Below are positions 42,413 to 52,691 of a stretch of DNA of 64,000 bases, piece after piece; the stretch's first letter is position 1, and each line of letters opens with the position of its first letter. The notes beneath the pieces were generated by a model. It did not search any database. It was not told where the DNA came from and saw nothing but the letters and a program-made list of their open reading frames with translations. The DNA is taken from NCBI RefSeq assembly GCF_025766255.1, contig NW_026516706.1:1-64000 (forward strand). The letters run 5' to 3'. The stretch is from Zychaea mexicana. Lineage: Eukaryota > Mucoromycota > Mucoromycetes > Mucorales > Lichtheimiaceae. The position numbers and the translations under genes are program-made.

Positions 42413-44702
42413 ATAGTATTGCTGAAATTGTTACGCCGCTGCATCAACTTCAGATGCGCACAGTAACGCTCCAAGAGTTTGCACAGATGGCCGTGGTCAA
42501 GCGGCTTCGGCAAGATGTCCGTCATTCCGCTCATGATATACTCGCGCACATCGCGTTCTGTCGTATTGGCTGTCATGGAGATGATCGGTGTCCAGGTATC
42601 ATACTGTCGGATATTCCGTGTGGCCGAAATGCCATCCAAATTGGGCATCATGATATCCTATAACCATAAACAACACTATTACTTAGTGTGTGAAAGAGAA
42701 GAGGCTGTGCTTCTTATCGTGTGTTCCCCCGTCTCTCGCATTCTTTGTATTTTACCATGAGCACAATGTCATAGCGGTTCTGAGAGGCTGACGAATTGAT
42801 CAGCTTGGTAACGGCCTCAGCACCGTCCACAGCTACATCGATCGTACATCCAGCCATTTGCAGCAAGCGGGTTGATATCCGCCTAAAGATAGAGTCGTCG
42901 TCAACCAATAAAACTTTGGGTGGCACAGACCATCCGGGTACCACCAACGACGAAGCGCGGGGCCGTTTCGCCGGTCTTGTCGTCGCTGTTGTTGGCAACT
43001 GCTGTGTTGCTGCTGCTGCTGCTGCTGCTGTTGTTGTCATCATCCCACCAACATTACCGCCCTCGCTACTTGCACCAATACCAACGATGCTGTTGTTAAG
43101 CACAGTGACCATGCCACCGGCTGCTAATGCGCCAGATGTGTTTATTTCATCAACGATGTACGGCTGTGGCTGTGGCTGCGGAGTGCTGTTGGTATGGGTG
43201 TTGGCAGAAGTTGGCGTGCTGCGACTCGAGGCTGTTGTGGGCGGCGGGGAGGATGAAGGGGAGATTTCTAACGGATCGTTGTTGCTCTTTTGTTGTGGTT
43301 GTGGCTGTGGTACGACAACATCATATGACGACAACAATAATGGGGGCGGCGGTTGAGTTTCTAAATGTAAGATATGGTGCAACGACTCAATATGTTTGCT
43401 GATTTGTTCCATCTGTTGACTTGATTGTTGTGCAACTTGGCCATACGACTCAAACATTTGCTGCATGTCAAGACTACTACTACTACTACCACCAGAGCCT
43501 TGCTCTTGCTTTACTATGTGAGGGCATATTGCGCGCGTTATAGTAGTAGTCAGTCATCAGACCATCGTTTATATAAACGATCATCATGATAGAAATACGT
43601 AATGTAGTGTATATACCTGAGTGCGATGCTGTTGTTGCCGACATGACATGAGCAGCTATTTGACCCATCAACTGGTCTTGGGAGCTCATGGATTTCCGCA
43701 ACTCAGTCACTGTCTCCATGACACCATTGTAGTTGAGTCCGAGGCCCTGCAAATGGCCAGCCATACTCGCTTGCTTTTCCTGCAGCTGTTCGATTTGCGA
43801 TTGCAGCTGAAATACGACGGATTTCAATTCGTCTTCACTTGCTGCCATTGCTGCTGGAGACGACTTGGAAGCATCTGTTGACGTCGTCGCTGTCGTTGAT
43901 TTCGTGGCAGAAGAAGAACTAGTCTGAGATGCTCCATTGTGTGGGTCGTCGGCTGCCGTAGTATTATTGGAGGTCCGTGCCACTGCCGCTTTGGCCGTTG
44001 TCTTGCGCTAAATGAAAAAGGTTATTTCCTAAAACATGCTCCCATCCGTCGTCGCCTTCCGCCCCGTCTGTCTACCCAGCCCATCTAGCTTACCTTTATC
44101 CCGTCCAACAGATCTTTGCGATTGTATTGGAATTGCGGATGTTGAAACTCCCATGCCTTTGTGATGATTATAACAACATGTTGATGAGTCTCGTTACTGG
44201 TTTTTGTTTATGGTTCCACAAATGAAATAGACTAGAAAGAACAAAATGAGATCTGTTTACCTGATCACCATAGGGTCGTTGACCATCCTCTGGATTACGG
44301 ACCTTGTGAAAATCATACTTGTTGAGCTGACGTACAAAGCTGGCAAAGTTACAATGCTTGAAATGCTTTGGCAGAATAAGACGCGCAAACTCGTTTGGCT
44401 CTCTGACTACAAACGTTTTTCCATTCACGCCCCATGTCAAGATATCAATGTGCGCGTCTTGTTCTAGCATTCTACAGATCATCCATCCTCAGTCAGTATT
44501 TTTAAATGATCCTATACCTAGCAAAGTCGTAGAGGTGATAACGCAACATCGTACTATGGGCTGCCTCTTGGTTTTCTCCTCTTCCTACTCACCGAAACAG
44601 TTTCTTGACAAATTCTGGAATTCCAATGGGTGTGTTGTCATTGGTTGTTTGCAATTGACGTAGTCCACTACGTGGTGTTGGCTGTTGCTGCTGAGCTTGC
44701 AT
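42085..44702 (-). CDS. SKN7: Skn7-type response-regulator transcription factor (HSF domain plus receiver)
   Basis: The N-terminal HSF-type DNA-binding domain (PEFVKKLFRMLEQ, LTWGVNGKTFVVREPNEFAR, FKHCNFASFVRQLNKYDFHK) is followed by a heptad-rich coiled coil (VVFQLQSQIEQLQEKQASM), long Ser/Pro/Gln linkers, and a receiver domain: KVLLVDDDSIF (acidic pocket), DIVLMDIMMPNLDG (phosphoacceptor Asp), IISMTAN (Thr) and ILPKPLD (Lys). All receiver residues are intact, so phosphorelay input from a histidine kinase via an Ypd1-type protein is expected, controlling osmotic and oxidative stress genes in the nucleus. An intron ends exactly before the phosphoacceptor codon. The C-terminal tail after the receiver is Ser/Gln-rich. 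ATG chosen as the first in frame before the domain. Confidence 0.93.
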
Positions 44703-47700
44703 AATTTCGAGATTACGGTTTTTTTGAGGTATTGTTGAGGTAGTATTGGAAAGGGCAAAAGGGGAATGGGTGAATGGTATATGCAAAGTGGCTCGGTCAG
44801 TCGCCGTATGTCGTATGGCGTTTTGTCGCTATAATAGCAAGCGAAAGAAAAGAGAGCAAAAGAAAGGTACACACACACACACGCGTCTGCTGCCGTTGCT
44901 GCTGCTGCTGTTGCGTCTTCTGCTATATGTGCTCTGCGTGTGAGAGTGTGCGTGTGCGGTTGTTTGGGGTTGTTTTAGAGCTGTTGTAGTTGAAGGTCAA
45001 GGGCAATACAGGCAGCAGTGTCCTTTTTGTCAGAAAGAGAAAGGAAAAATAAAAAAGGTCAGCTCTGCATGGAAACTAAAAAGAAGTACTGATTGTTACC
45101 CCGCACAGCGTTACCCTTTTTTGCGCGCTAAAGTTTAATTGGTGGTTGCGTATTACTACAGCTTGGCTGCTGCTGGTGTTGCTGTTTGTGCATACTACAT
45201 TACGTGGTTGTTGTTGTTGTTGCTGTTGTTGTCCGCCCGCTCTTAGCATCCCTCCCGCGTGTCAAACCCTCGGCTGTCTGTCGTCCGATTCAAGCGGCAT
45301 TCCGCTTTTCTCTCCCTCTCTCCCTCTCTCTCTCTCCGACGTTGTTTCCCAATTCAAAAAGGGGTTAGTTTTGCTTGCTGCTCCCTGTTTCTCTTTCATG
45401 CTGCATTATGTCAGTATTACGATATAGCTTGACGGCTGGCGCGGAGATAAAGGTGTGTCGTCTCCCCTTTGCTATTGTATTCGTTTTCATGTGTCGGCTT
45501 TCGTTTATTCCCAAGACCGATTGTTAATTAGTTTTAGAAAACCAATCGAAAACAGGCGTCTTGCGTTACAGAGGTAGATACATCAAAGGTGTTGTACACT
45601 ATAGCAGTAAAAGTATTTTTTACTGTCAGATGGCACTATCTTGTGTGCTGCACCACAACGAAATTACTGTATATTGGCACACAGGCCGCTTTGTGTCACC
45701 GGACCATACCTATTTTGACTAACATTTAAGCTTTTTACACAGACCCTTCATTAAATTATACTTTAATGTTCGGTTTGATTAATGTAGAATGATTCAATGA
45801 CGAGTACGACTTTGAAGCTCTATTTCACCATACAATGTATACGTTCGTCTCAAAGAGCAGGTACACCATAAGTAAAATGATGGGCAATGCGCTGACCCTC
45901 CGCTTGGGAAGCTGACCGGAGGAGTTTTACAGAGTGATGGTCTAATTAATCTCAAACAGCGTTTAATAAGTGCTAAACAGTTATGTTGTGATCTACGCCT
46001 GTCCACGCCGCGGATCACTGGTTTACTACTACTGAACTATGGGCCGTTCTGCTAATTTTCTTTGGTTCTAGAAAAAAAGCAATATCATAACTCGCTAATC
46101 GAAGAGTCCATAATTTAAGCAGCGCCTTCAGGACGAGCAATACTTCCAAACCTGCTTCCCTAGGCATACTAACACTTAATAACAGATAGTTATCCAGCAA
46201 TTAACAAAGCCATCGACAACAAGGATTACCAACGTGCTGTCTACCTTACGGAATTTCTACTGAACAACCTTCTTTGCAAAGTTCTGGATCTTTCTGCATA
46301 TACCCATTGAATACAAGGAAACGCTGCTCGTGCGCGTGTTGACGCGGATCGAATGATAGAGTTTTCGTCTGAATTAGCAGCAAAGTATCCGGAAAACAGG
46401 TGTTTCGCTCCATGTATGTAGCAAGTCCAAGCGATTGCAATATATGACGAATAACTCACAAAGGCACAATCCAACCAAGAGCAACAGAAAATTTGCTCTG
46501 ACAATAGTGAAAGAAGCTATCAAGAGAAACGAAGTCCAGATTAGCATGACTTCCAGGCGAGATCACAAAGAACATCATCTCTCTTCTTCCAGAAACGCAT
46601 GTGTGCCGTGTCTGTCAGCTTCAAAAGCGTGGCTTGGGCTAATAGCCAAATGCACAGACGTGTGGAAAAATTTGTCAGTTAACGACACCGAAAGGATATC
46701 GAGCTGGCGGATCAATTCGAGTATACTACACGTCATGTAGAACATGTGGCAATCAATACCATGGATACACCAATGTTGATAATATGACGAGATTGATTGT
46801 CGCTTTGCCTGAAAGCAATCACTTAACTAACAGGTATGATAGCACAGAAATTACAACTTCATTACTATCAATCCTTGTATGACCAAGAGACATTGCTTAT
46901 ATACCTTATCGTGTAGCCTATACATCGGAGATCTAGTCGCAATCCTGCATTACGTTAACATCACGCGCAGTAGATACACTAACAAATCTGACCATCGACG
47001 TTGGCAACCATTCTACCATTATCACCATATCAGCAATACTTTGATCATGCGGGCTCTTTATCAAGTCTTATCTATCAGACCACGACATCCATGCAAATGG
47101 GATTTCTCCACAGTTGGCAAAAGCTGTGCACTCACTAACTCCGTGCTGAAATCAAGTCTAATCACTTGGACAGTATGTCGAAAAATGTGCTTCGCCGCTA
47201 CCAGAAACTACGACGACTTGTCATGGAATGGATATGATGCCTCTGTTCTAGACCCTATCAAGCAGCTTGCACCCAATCTCGAATTCTCGCGTATAATCTT
47301 ACATTCCAGTTTCCAAAAAGGCAAGGCATAAAAGATGAGAGAACGAGTCTAAAAATGTTCTGCACAAACAATGGAGATTCGCACGTCCCTCTCCCAGATA
47401 TTTTCCAAATCCAATTTAAACAGTTCGATACATGTCATCCTAATCTCATGTTAAAGAACGTATTCATATTACCGTGCCGTATAAGCACTGCTGCTACGAA
47501 CGCTTGACGACACAGATACGAGAGCCGATCTAACAACGCTGCGAAAGCAAGAAAAAGAAGGGCTTCTTTGTCACTTTCGTAATTTTTTAGGGTTCTGCGG
47601 GAACACACTCACACTCTTTCTCTCTTTGGGTTGCTGAGGGACTTTTGAGCTCTGTGAGAAAGGTATTGCCAGATGGCAGACGGGTTTCGACCGGGGTCGC

Positions 47701-47949
47701 TCTCTTCCTCTGTTATTCAATTTTCCCACTGGGTTTCTTACTGTCCTACTACCCCTCTCTGCAACATCACCACTCAGGCATCGATAATTCCGTACCGCAA
47801 GGAAGCGACCGTATGCCTTATGGCAGCAAAGAAGCAAATATACCGATGAAAAAATATACTGTATTAGCCAGATAATAAACAAACAAGAAAAGTAAAAGGG
47901 TGGATGTAGCGGAGGGGAAAAAAAACTAGGCAATATATAAGAAAATGAT

Positions 47950-47991
<42 letters not shown>

Positions 47992-48245
47992 AGGGAGGGA
48001 GGGTATTCTACAAAATTAAGTTGTCCTTTGTTGTCAGCCTCAAATACAGCCCAAAAAGTTATTGCGTATATGAAAATATAATGTTGTGTATACATGCTGT
48101 TACGTATATATGGTTTGTGTCATTTGTGCGTGCGGTTGTAGCGTGTGTTACGGGTAGTAATAGTAGAATAGAATAGAATTTGTGTTATAGGGAAAAGAAG
48201 ATTATTTGCAGATCGAACGACCATGCGAGGTGGGCATCCAAAGGT
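44703..48245. other. 3.5-kb intergenic region with simple repeats
   Basis: SKN7 upstream flank with CA, CTG, GTT and CT runs (44870-45340), then about 2 kb without any convincing gene: the frames present have no codon bias, domain or partner exon. Ends with the SVF1 3' flank. Confidence 0.4.
47952..48003 (+). repeat. (GA)n followed by (GGGA)n microsatellite
   Basis: About 16 GA units pass directly into about five GGGA units. Confidence 0.85.
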
Positions 48246-49585
48246 TTAAAATTGAGAGACAAAGACAAGCTCCTGGAAGCATCTGCCCTCCGTCTCGACC
48301 TTTTCGTCGCCAACGACGATTTCTGCAGTAGCCGTATCAAGCCATTGGTAAATGTAAGGCTTGACCACAAACGTCTGGACAAGCTTCTTCAAGAACCATG
48401 GAATTTCGTTGAGGACATCAATCTTGTCGACCAAGTTCTTGATCGTGACGATCATTGTGACGGAAACATCCTTGGCCGGAGACTCGTCGCCTTCCTCCTT
48501 GATCGTCTTGCCCTTCCACGTCAACTTGATCTTCTTGGGGATGTCATACTCCGTATCCTCATCCTTGACCAGATCCAACAATTCCACATGGTTTTCGACC
48601 GACACACAGACCAGCTTGCCGTTCAAAACGATCGAGCCTTGATTGATATTAACAGCGCCGTACTGTTTTGTGGTTTGGAACTGCATCATTGACAACGAAG
48701 CATCGTCCGATTGGAAATCGCAAAAGTTCCAGTTGGAGGCAATCAATTGGGGCTGCATACCCTGGATGGCATGGATAAACATACCGTCGCCTTCGACTTC
48801 ATGCAAGACCTTGTCGACAATAAAGGTGCCCTTGGCAACAGCGCGAGGCCAGAACTTGTGTGACACGAAGCCGGCTGCCGAGCTTTGATCGCCGCCAAGA
48901 TAGGTCTTGCCCTCGCCTACCTTGAACCCACGATCGACGCGGGTAAAGTCGAGTGAGACTACCAATTCGGGATGGGTAATTTCCACCTTGTATGTGGTCT
49001 GTGTTGGATCCAGCGTAATGTTGAAATGATCCGTCTTGACCGAGCGGCGGTCCTCGGACAGCTTAAAGTTGTATGTCTGGTTGATGTTCTTGAACGCATT
49101 GGTTTTGCTGTTGGGGTCAAAGAAACGGCAGGTGAACGATATCGTAGGGTTCCAGATTCTAAAACAAATTAATCAGAAACATGCTCAATATGTGTTTTTT
49201 CCCTCTTATTTATCCTATCTGCACTAAAGCAAACATGATAACCTGCAGTCATGTAAAATCCCTTACCCAATGTTGGAATGGATCAATTGAACAAAGGCAA
49301 AAGCACCCGTCTTGGTGGTCACGTAGAAGACCTGGTTCTCGGTGGACGAGCCATCCGCCAAAGTCCACTTGAGATCGTTTTCACTCAGTGGGCTAAAGTA
49401 TTGACCATCGGTCACCGTGTCAGCATAAGTTCGCACCTCTTCAACCGTACCGCCCAAGCCAGTGACGTTCGAAACCGTGCTGGATAGTTGAGAGACTACA
49501 TAGTAGTGGAATAAAAGAATATATGTTCTTCAGCACATGAATTTTTTCTATATAACAAATTAGCACACTTACACCAAGATGCCAT
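48246..49585 (-). CDS. SVF1: Svf1-family survival factor, lipocalin-like lipid carrier
   Basis: Three exons join in phase: a 13-base first exon (49585-49573), 49495-49267 and 49158-48246, encoding 384 residues. The N-terminus MASWFSQLSSTV leads to two related beta-rich halves (EVRTYADTVTDGQYFSPLSE, GAFAFVQLIHSNIGIWNPTI; then GGDQSSAAGFVSHKFWPRAV, GMFIHAIQGMQPQLIASNWN) that match the Svf1 family. In yeast, Svf1 protects against oxidative and cold stress and carries ceramide from ER to Golgi, attached through an N-terminal amphipathic helix; the visible N-terminus is consistent with that. Somewhat shorter than the yeast protein. Assignment is confident; the tiny first exon is supported by reading phase and by the MASW start. 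Confidence 0.9.
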
Positions 49586-50271
49586 TGTAGTAGTAAAGGT
49601 TAAGAAAAAAAATGAAAAAGAAAGGTGCGTAAGCTGAGAGAGAAAAAAAAGAGACAGTGTGAAGAGGCAACACCAAAGTTTTGTGACGTGCGGACATGTT
49701 TGCTGTGTGTCACACGGACGCGCATCTGCACAAGCGGTTTCTTATTCTCTCCCTCTCTCTGTAGCAGCAATGTGTCTCTCATATGTTTTGCCCCTCCTTC
49801 TTTCTTTACACCCTTGCAGATATGAAAAAGATTTGTCATGGCAGCACCAAACTTCTCATCGCTATGGATACTGGTTGCTACGGCAATTAATTGGATTGAA
49901 AACCAAGCAATTCTGCTAATGTATGAGGACCAACAAGAAAAAGAATAAGCTGATATGAGGATGATGCAGCCCCATTCGCTGCTGCTTTTCATATGAGCGC
50001 ACAGGTGCGGTGATCATTTTATTCGGAGAGGCAAAAGCAATCACAAGAAAAGTGGATCGCCGATGGGTATTCGCGAACTCCCGGATTCTTTCCTCACCCT
50101 GCAACAATAATGATGATAATAACGACATCATTTTTGGGGAAAACTGCAGGTAGTAGATTATGGTTGAATAAAGAGTATTTAAGCAAATAGAATGGATGAG
50201 GGAGAAAAGGGTGTAAGAAGTGTGTCGTACAGAGAGAAAAAGCACAGGGAAAAGGCGTATGTGTCTGTTAA
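49586..50271. other. Intergenic, no gene supported
   Basis: SVF1 5' flank with a CT-rich leader on the minus strand (near 49590-49650), then unremarkable sequence up to the bHLH gene 3' end. Confidence 0.4.
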
Positions 50272-50751
50272 CTAACTCTCTTGTCGTTGACATTGTCGAG
50301 CGTGTTGCAATACTTTGGATAGTTTCGGATCAATATTTTGGACAGCGGGGGACGGTGCTTTTAATAGTGTTTGATGCATCTGCTCAATATAAGCAATTGC
50401 TGCTTCAAGGATAGCGAGCTTGTGCAAAGGCTGGTGGAACGATGGACCACGGATGGGCTGTTGTTCGGAGTGTGGATTGCATGTTGGGATGATTTCTTTA
50501 AGTTGCTGGATCTTGTCGTTGATCCGTTCGCGTCTCCGCTTTTCGATAATGCTGTGTGTCGACTGCCGTCGTGCTGTACTACGAGTACCAGAGCTAGGAC
50601 TAGGACTAGAACCGGAAGGGATGTTCGTACTAGTGATAGTAGTAGTAGTAGTAGTAATTGTGGTAGCGCTAGAGGTTAAAAATGCGGTGTTGTTGCTGCC
50701 ACTACTCCCAGTGTTACTGCCACTACTACTGCTGCTATTTTTATTGGGCAT
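50272..50751 (-). CDS. bHLH transcription factor, E-box class
   Basis: A single-exon gene for 159 residues. After a Ser/Thr/Asn-rich N-terminus the basic region reads RRQSTHSIIEKRRRERINDK, with His, Glu and Arg at the positions that contact CACGTG-type E-boxes. Helix 1 is IQQLKEIIPTC, and helix 2 is LHKLAILEAAIAYIEQMHQT. The loop between them is long (about 20 residues, NPHSEQQPIRGPSFHQPLHK) compared with the usual 6-12. No leucine zipper follows. It acts as a dimer in the nucleus. Fungal relatives with this basic region include metabolic regulators, but I cannot assign an orthologue. ATG is the first in frame and no intron is needed. Confidence 0.85.
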   Translation of the reverse strand: MPNKNSSSSSGSNTGSSGSNNTAFLTSSATTITTTTTTITSTNIPSGSSPSPSSGTRSTARRQSTHSIIEKRRRERINDKIQQLKEIIPTCNPHSEQQPIRGPSFHQPLHKLAILEAAIAYIEQMHQTLLKAPSPAVQNIDPKLSKVLQHARQCQRQES

Positions 50752-51142
50752 AGGGGCTCATCAAAAAAGAGAAATGCGTCGAAAAGAAAAGAAAGAAAAG
50801 AAGCAGCGTAAAGAAGGATAAAGAGCCCCACGGAAGAGTACCATTTTTATATCAGATGTATGGATAATATACAGTTGAGGGACCAAGGTGAAAGGGGACG
50901 TTGCGTTGAGGCATGACAAGTTGCGCACATTTCATTGGCCACCATTAGCAGCATTGGTTGGTCACTAATTTCCCATATTTGTTTCACAGTCAAAAAAAAT
51001 TACATATAGAAAGAAAAGGAAAGAAGAGGGGTTGTATACAAAAGAGAAGTAAGAGGACGAGAGCGATTGTATGTACTATATATAACGATAAGCATCTGAA
51101 GTGTTGTATATATGGTTGCGCAAAGCGAGAGAAAGAGAGAGG

Positions 51143-51191
<49 letters not shown>

Positions 51192-51396
51192 AGCGAGAGA
51201 CCAGAGAGTATTTATAGGGAAGAAGCATGTACAAAGAAAGATGAAGACTATATATAATATATCAAAAGGGAAGGCTATTGTGAAGGGGATAGTGGAGAAT
51301 TCATGTCGTCAACAACAAGAGGTATAAAAACTAACTACTTTTTTTGTATGTGTGTGTGTGTGTGTGCGCGTTACAATTTGGGGTTCCTGGTGTGTT
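50752..51396. other. Intergenic with (TG)n repeats
   Basis: bHLH gene 5' flank and SWIRM gene 3' flank. A TG dinucleotide run (about 51143-51189) and a shorter one near 51349-51366. Confidence 0.5.
51143..51189 (+). repeat. (TG)n microsatellite
   Basis: More than 20 uninterrupted TG units. Confidence 0.85.
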
Positions 51397-52691
51397 TTAT
51401 GTGCAAGTAGAAAGAGTAGCAGTAGTATTTGGCTTGAGCCATCCATAGGCATTGAAAGCAGCCCACAAACGGCTGCTCTTGTTCACATCGATACGACACA
51501 CCTTTTGCGCATCTGACTTTCGAAACTCAAGACCAAGCATTGAGAATTCTCGGGCAGCCATGATAATTGCCCGCTTGCATCGAAGATACAGCTGTGGCGA
51601 CAACCGCATATGTGAGATGACGTCTGCCTCGGTGTGATGGAGACGGCCATAGTACGGATCATTTGCATCCAGTTTCAGTGGCTTGCCTATTGATAAACAG
51701 TGTGTGATAACAATCGCAGATTTCATATCAGTAAGGGAGGTTTAAGCTTTTTTTTTCACATATCACACACTGATAATATAAGTGATATATTAACCCGCAA
51801 GCCATTGTGCTACATACCCTTCCAATTGATATCCACAGGAACGTGATCCAGACGATCGGTCAGCGGGAGCCAACCTTGCGGATAGAATTCATGGTCTTGA
51901 GCATCAATATCAATGTTGTCGAAAGTGTATTGAGGATCAATGGTAAAACCCTTAATCGACAAGTCACGGGTATTGCGTCGAGCAGGTGCTTTTCCACCAT
52001 TGCTGCGGTGATGTGATTCTTCGCTGCTACTGGGATTGCTGCTGCTGCTGCCACTATTATGGTTACTTTTGTTGGTGTTGACACTGGCAGCAATCTTGCT
52101 CTTCTTCCGTGAAACAGTAGCAGCAACAGCAGCAGCAGTAAATGCATTCTTGTGTGACGACGACGATGACGATGACGACGATGTAGTGATAATCGAAGAA
52201 GCATCGTCAGATGACGATAAAGAAGCTTCTTCTTGTTCTTCTTCTTCCAGATCATCTTCTTGTTGACGTTTGCGCTTTGATTGACGCAATGGGGCCAAGA
52301 GTTTGCAGAGATCAAAGGTAAATATCTGTTGATGCTTTTCAGAATGATAATGGGCAGCAAGCCAATCGTCGATAGAAGAAGGGGGAGAAGAAGTGACGGC
52401 GGTGGCGGGCTTGTTCGTTTTGCCGTACATGCGGGAATCGACAGGTCTCAAATGCGGCACCATCTGTGCATAGGCTTGGATAAACCCTTTTCGGTTATGG
52501 TGGCTCGGGCAGCACACGACGGCCGGATCATGATGCGAATCCTCTTTGGGAGTCAATGGTGGAGATAGCAGGTCATTGTTTTCCTTTTCGGCGGCACAAC
52601 AATGACTCCTGCTATTGCTGTTATGCTGGACAGAAGCCGTGGCAGTGCTGGCAGCAGAAGTGGTTTTAGTAGTATTAGCAGTTGTAGACAT
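51397..52691 (-). CDS. SWIRM-domain protein, Fun19/Laf1-like
   Basis: Two exons (52691-51818 and 51686-51397) give 387 residues. The first 290 are mostly disordered (Ser, Thr, His, poly-Asp/Glu), with a Pro/Ser-rich LLSPPLTPKED motif near the N-terminus and KAPARRNTRDL before the domain. The C-terminal SWIRM domain reads YPQGWLPLTDRLDHVPVDIN, then WKGKPLKLDANDPYYGRLH, ADVISHMRLSPQLYLRCKRA, EFRKSDAQKVCRIDVNKSSR and WAAFNAYGWL. SWIRM is a helical DNA- and nucleosome-associated module. Proteins of this architecture (yeast Fun19, fission yeast Laf1/2) associate with chromatin-modifying complexes. The ATG at MSTTANTT is chosen because no ATG lies upstream in frame. Confidence 0.85.

Noticed and set aside
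45146..45427. 93-codon frame with Cys run and hydrophobic start
   Set aside because: Created by GTTGTTGTT repeats in the SKN7 upstream region; no homology features.
46879..47331. 150-codon plus-strand frame in the 3.5-kb spacer
   Set aside because: Composition is patternless and no family motif is recognised; neighbouring sequence shows no splice-linked continuation.
47645..47875. Short frame with a hydrophobic segment
   Set aside because: It begins at TTG rather than ATG and has no partner exon; a chance frame is more likely.
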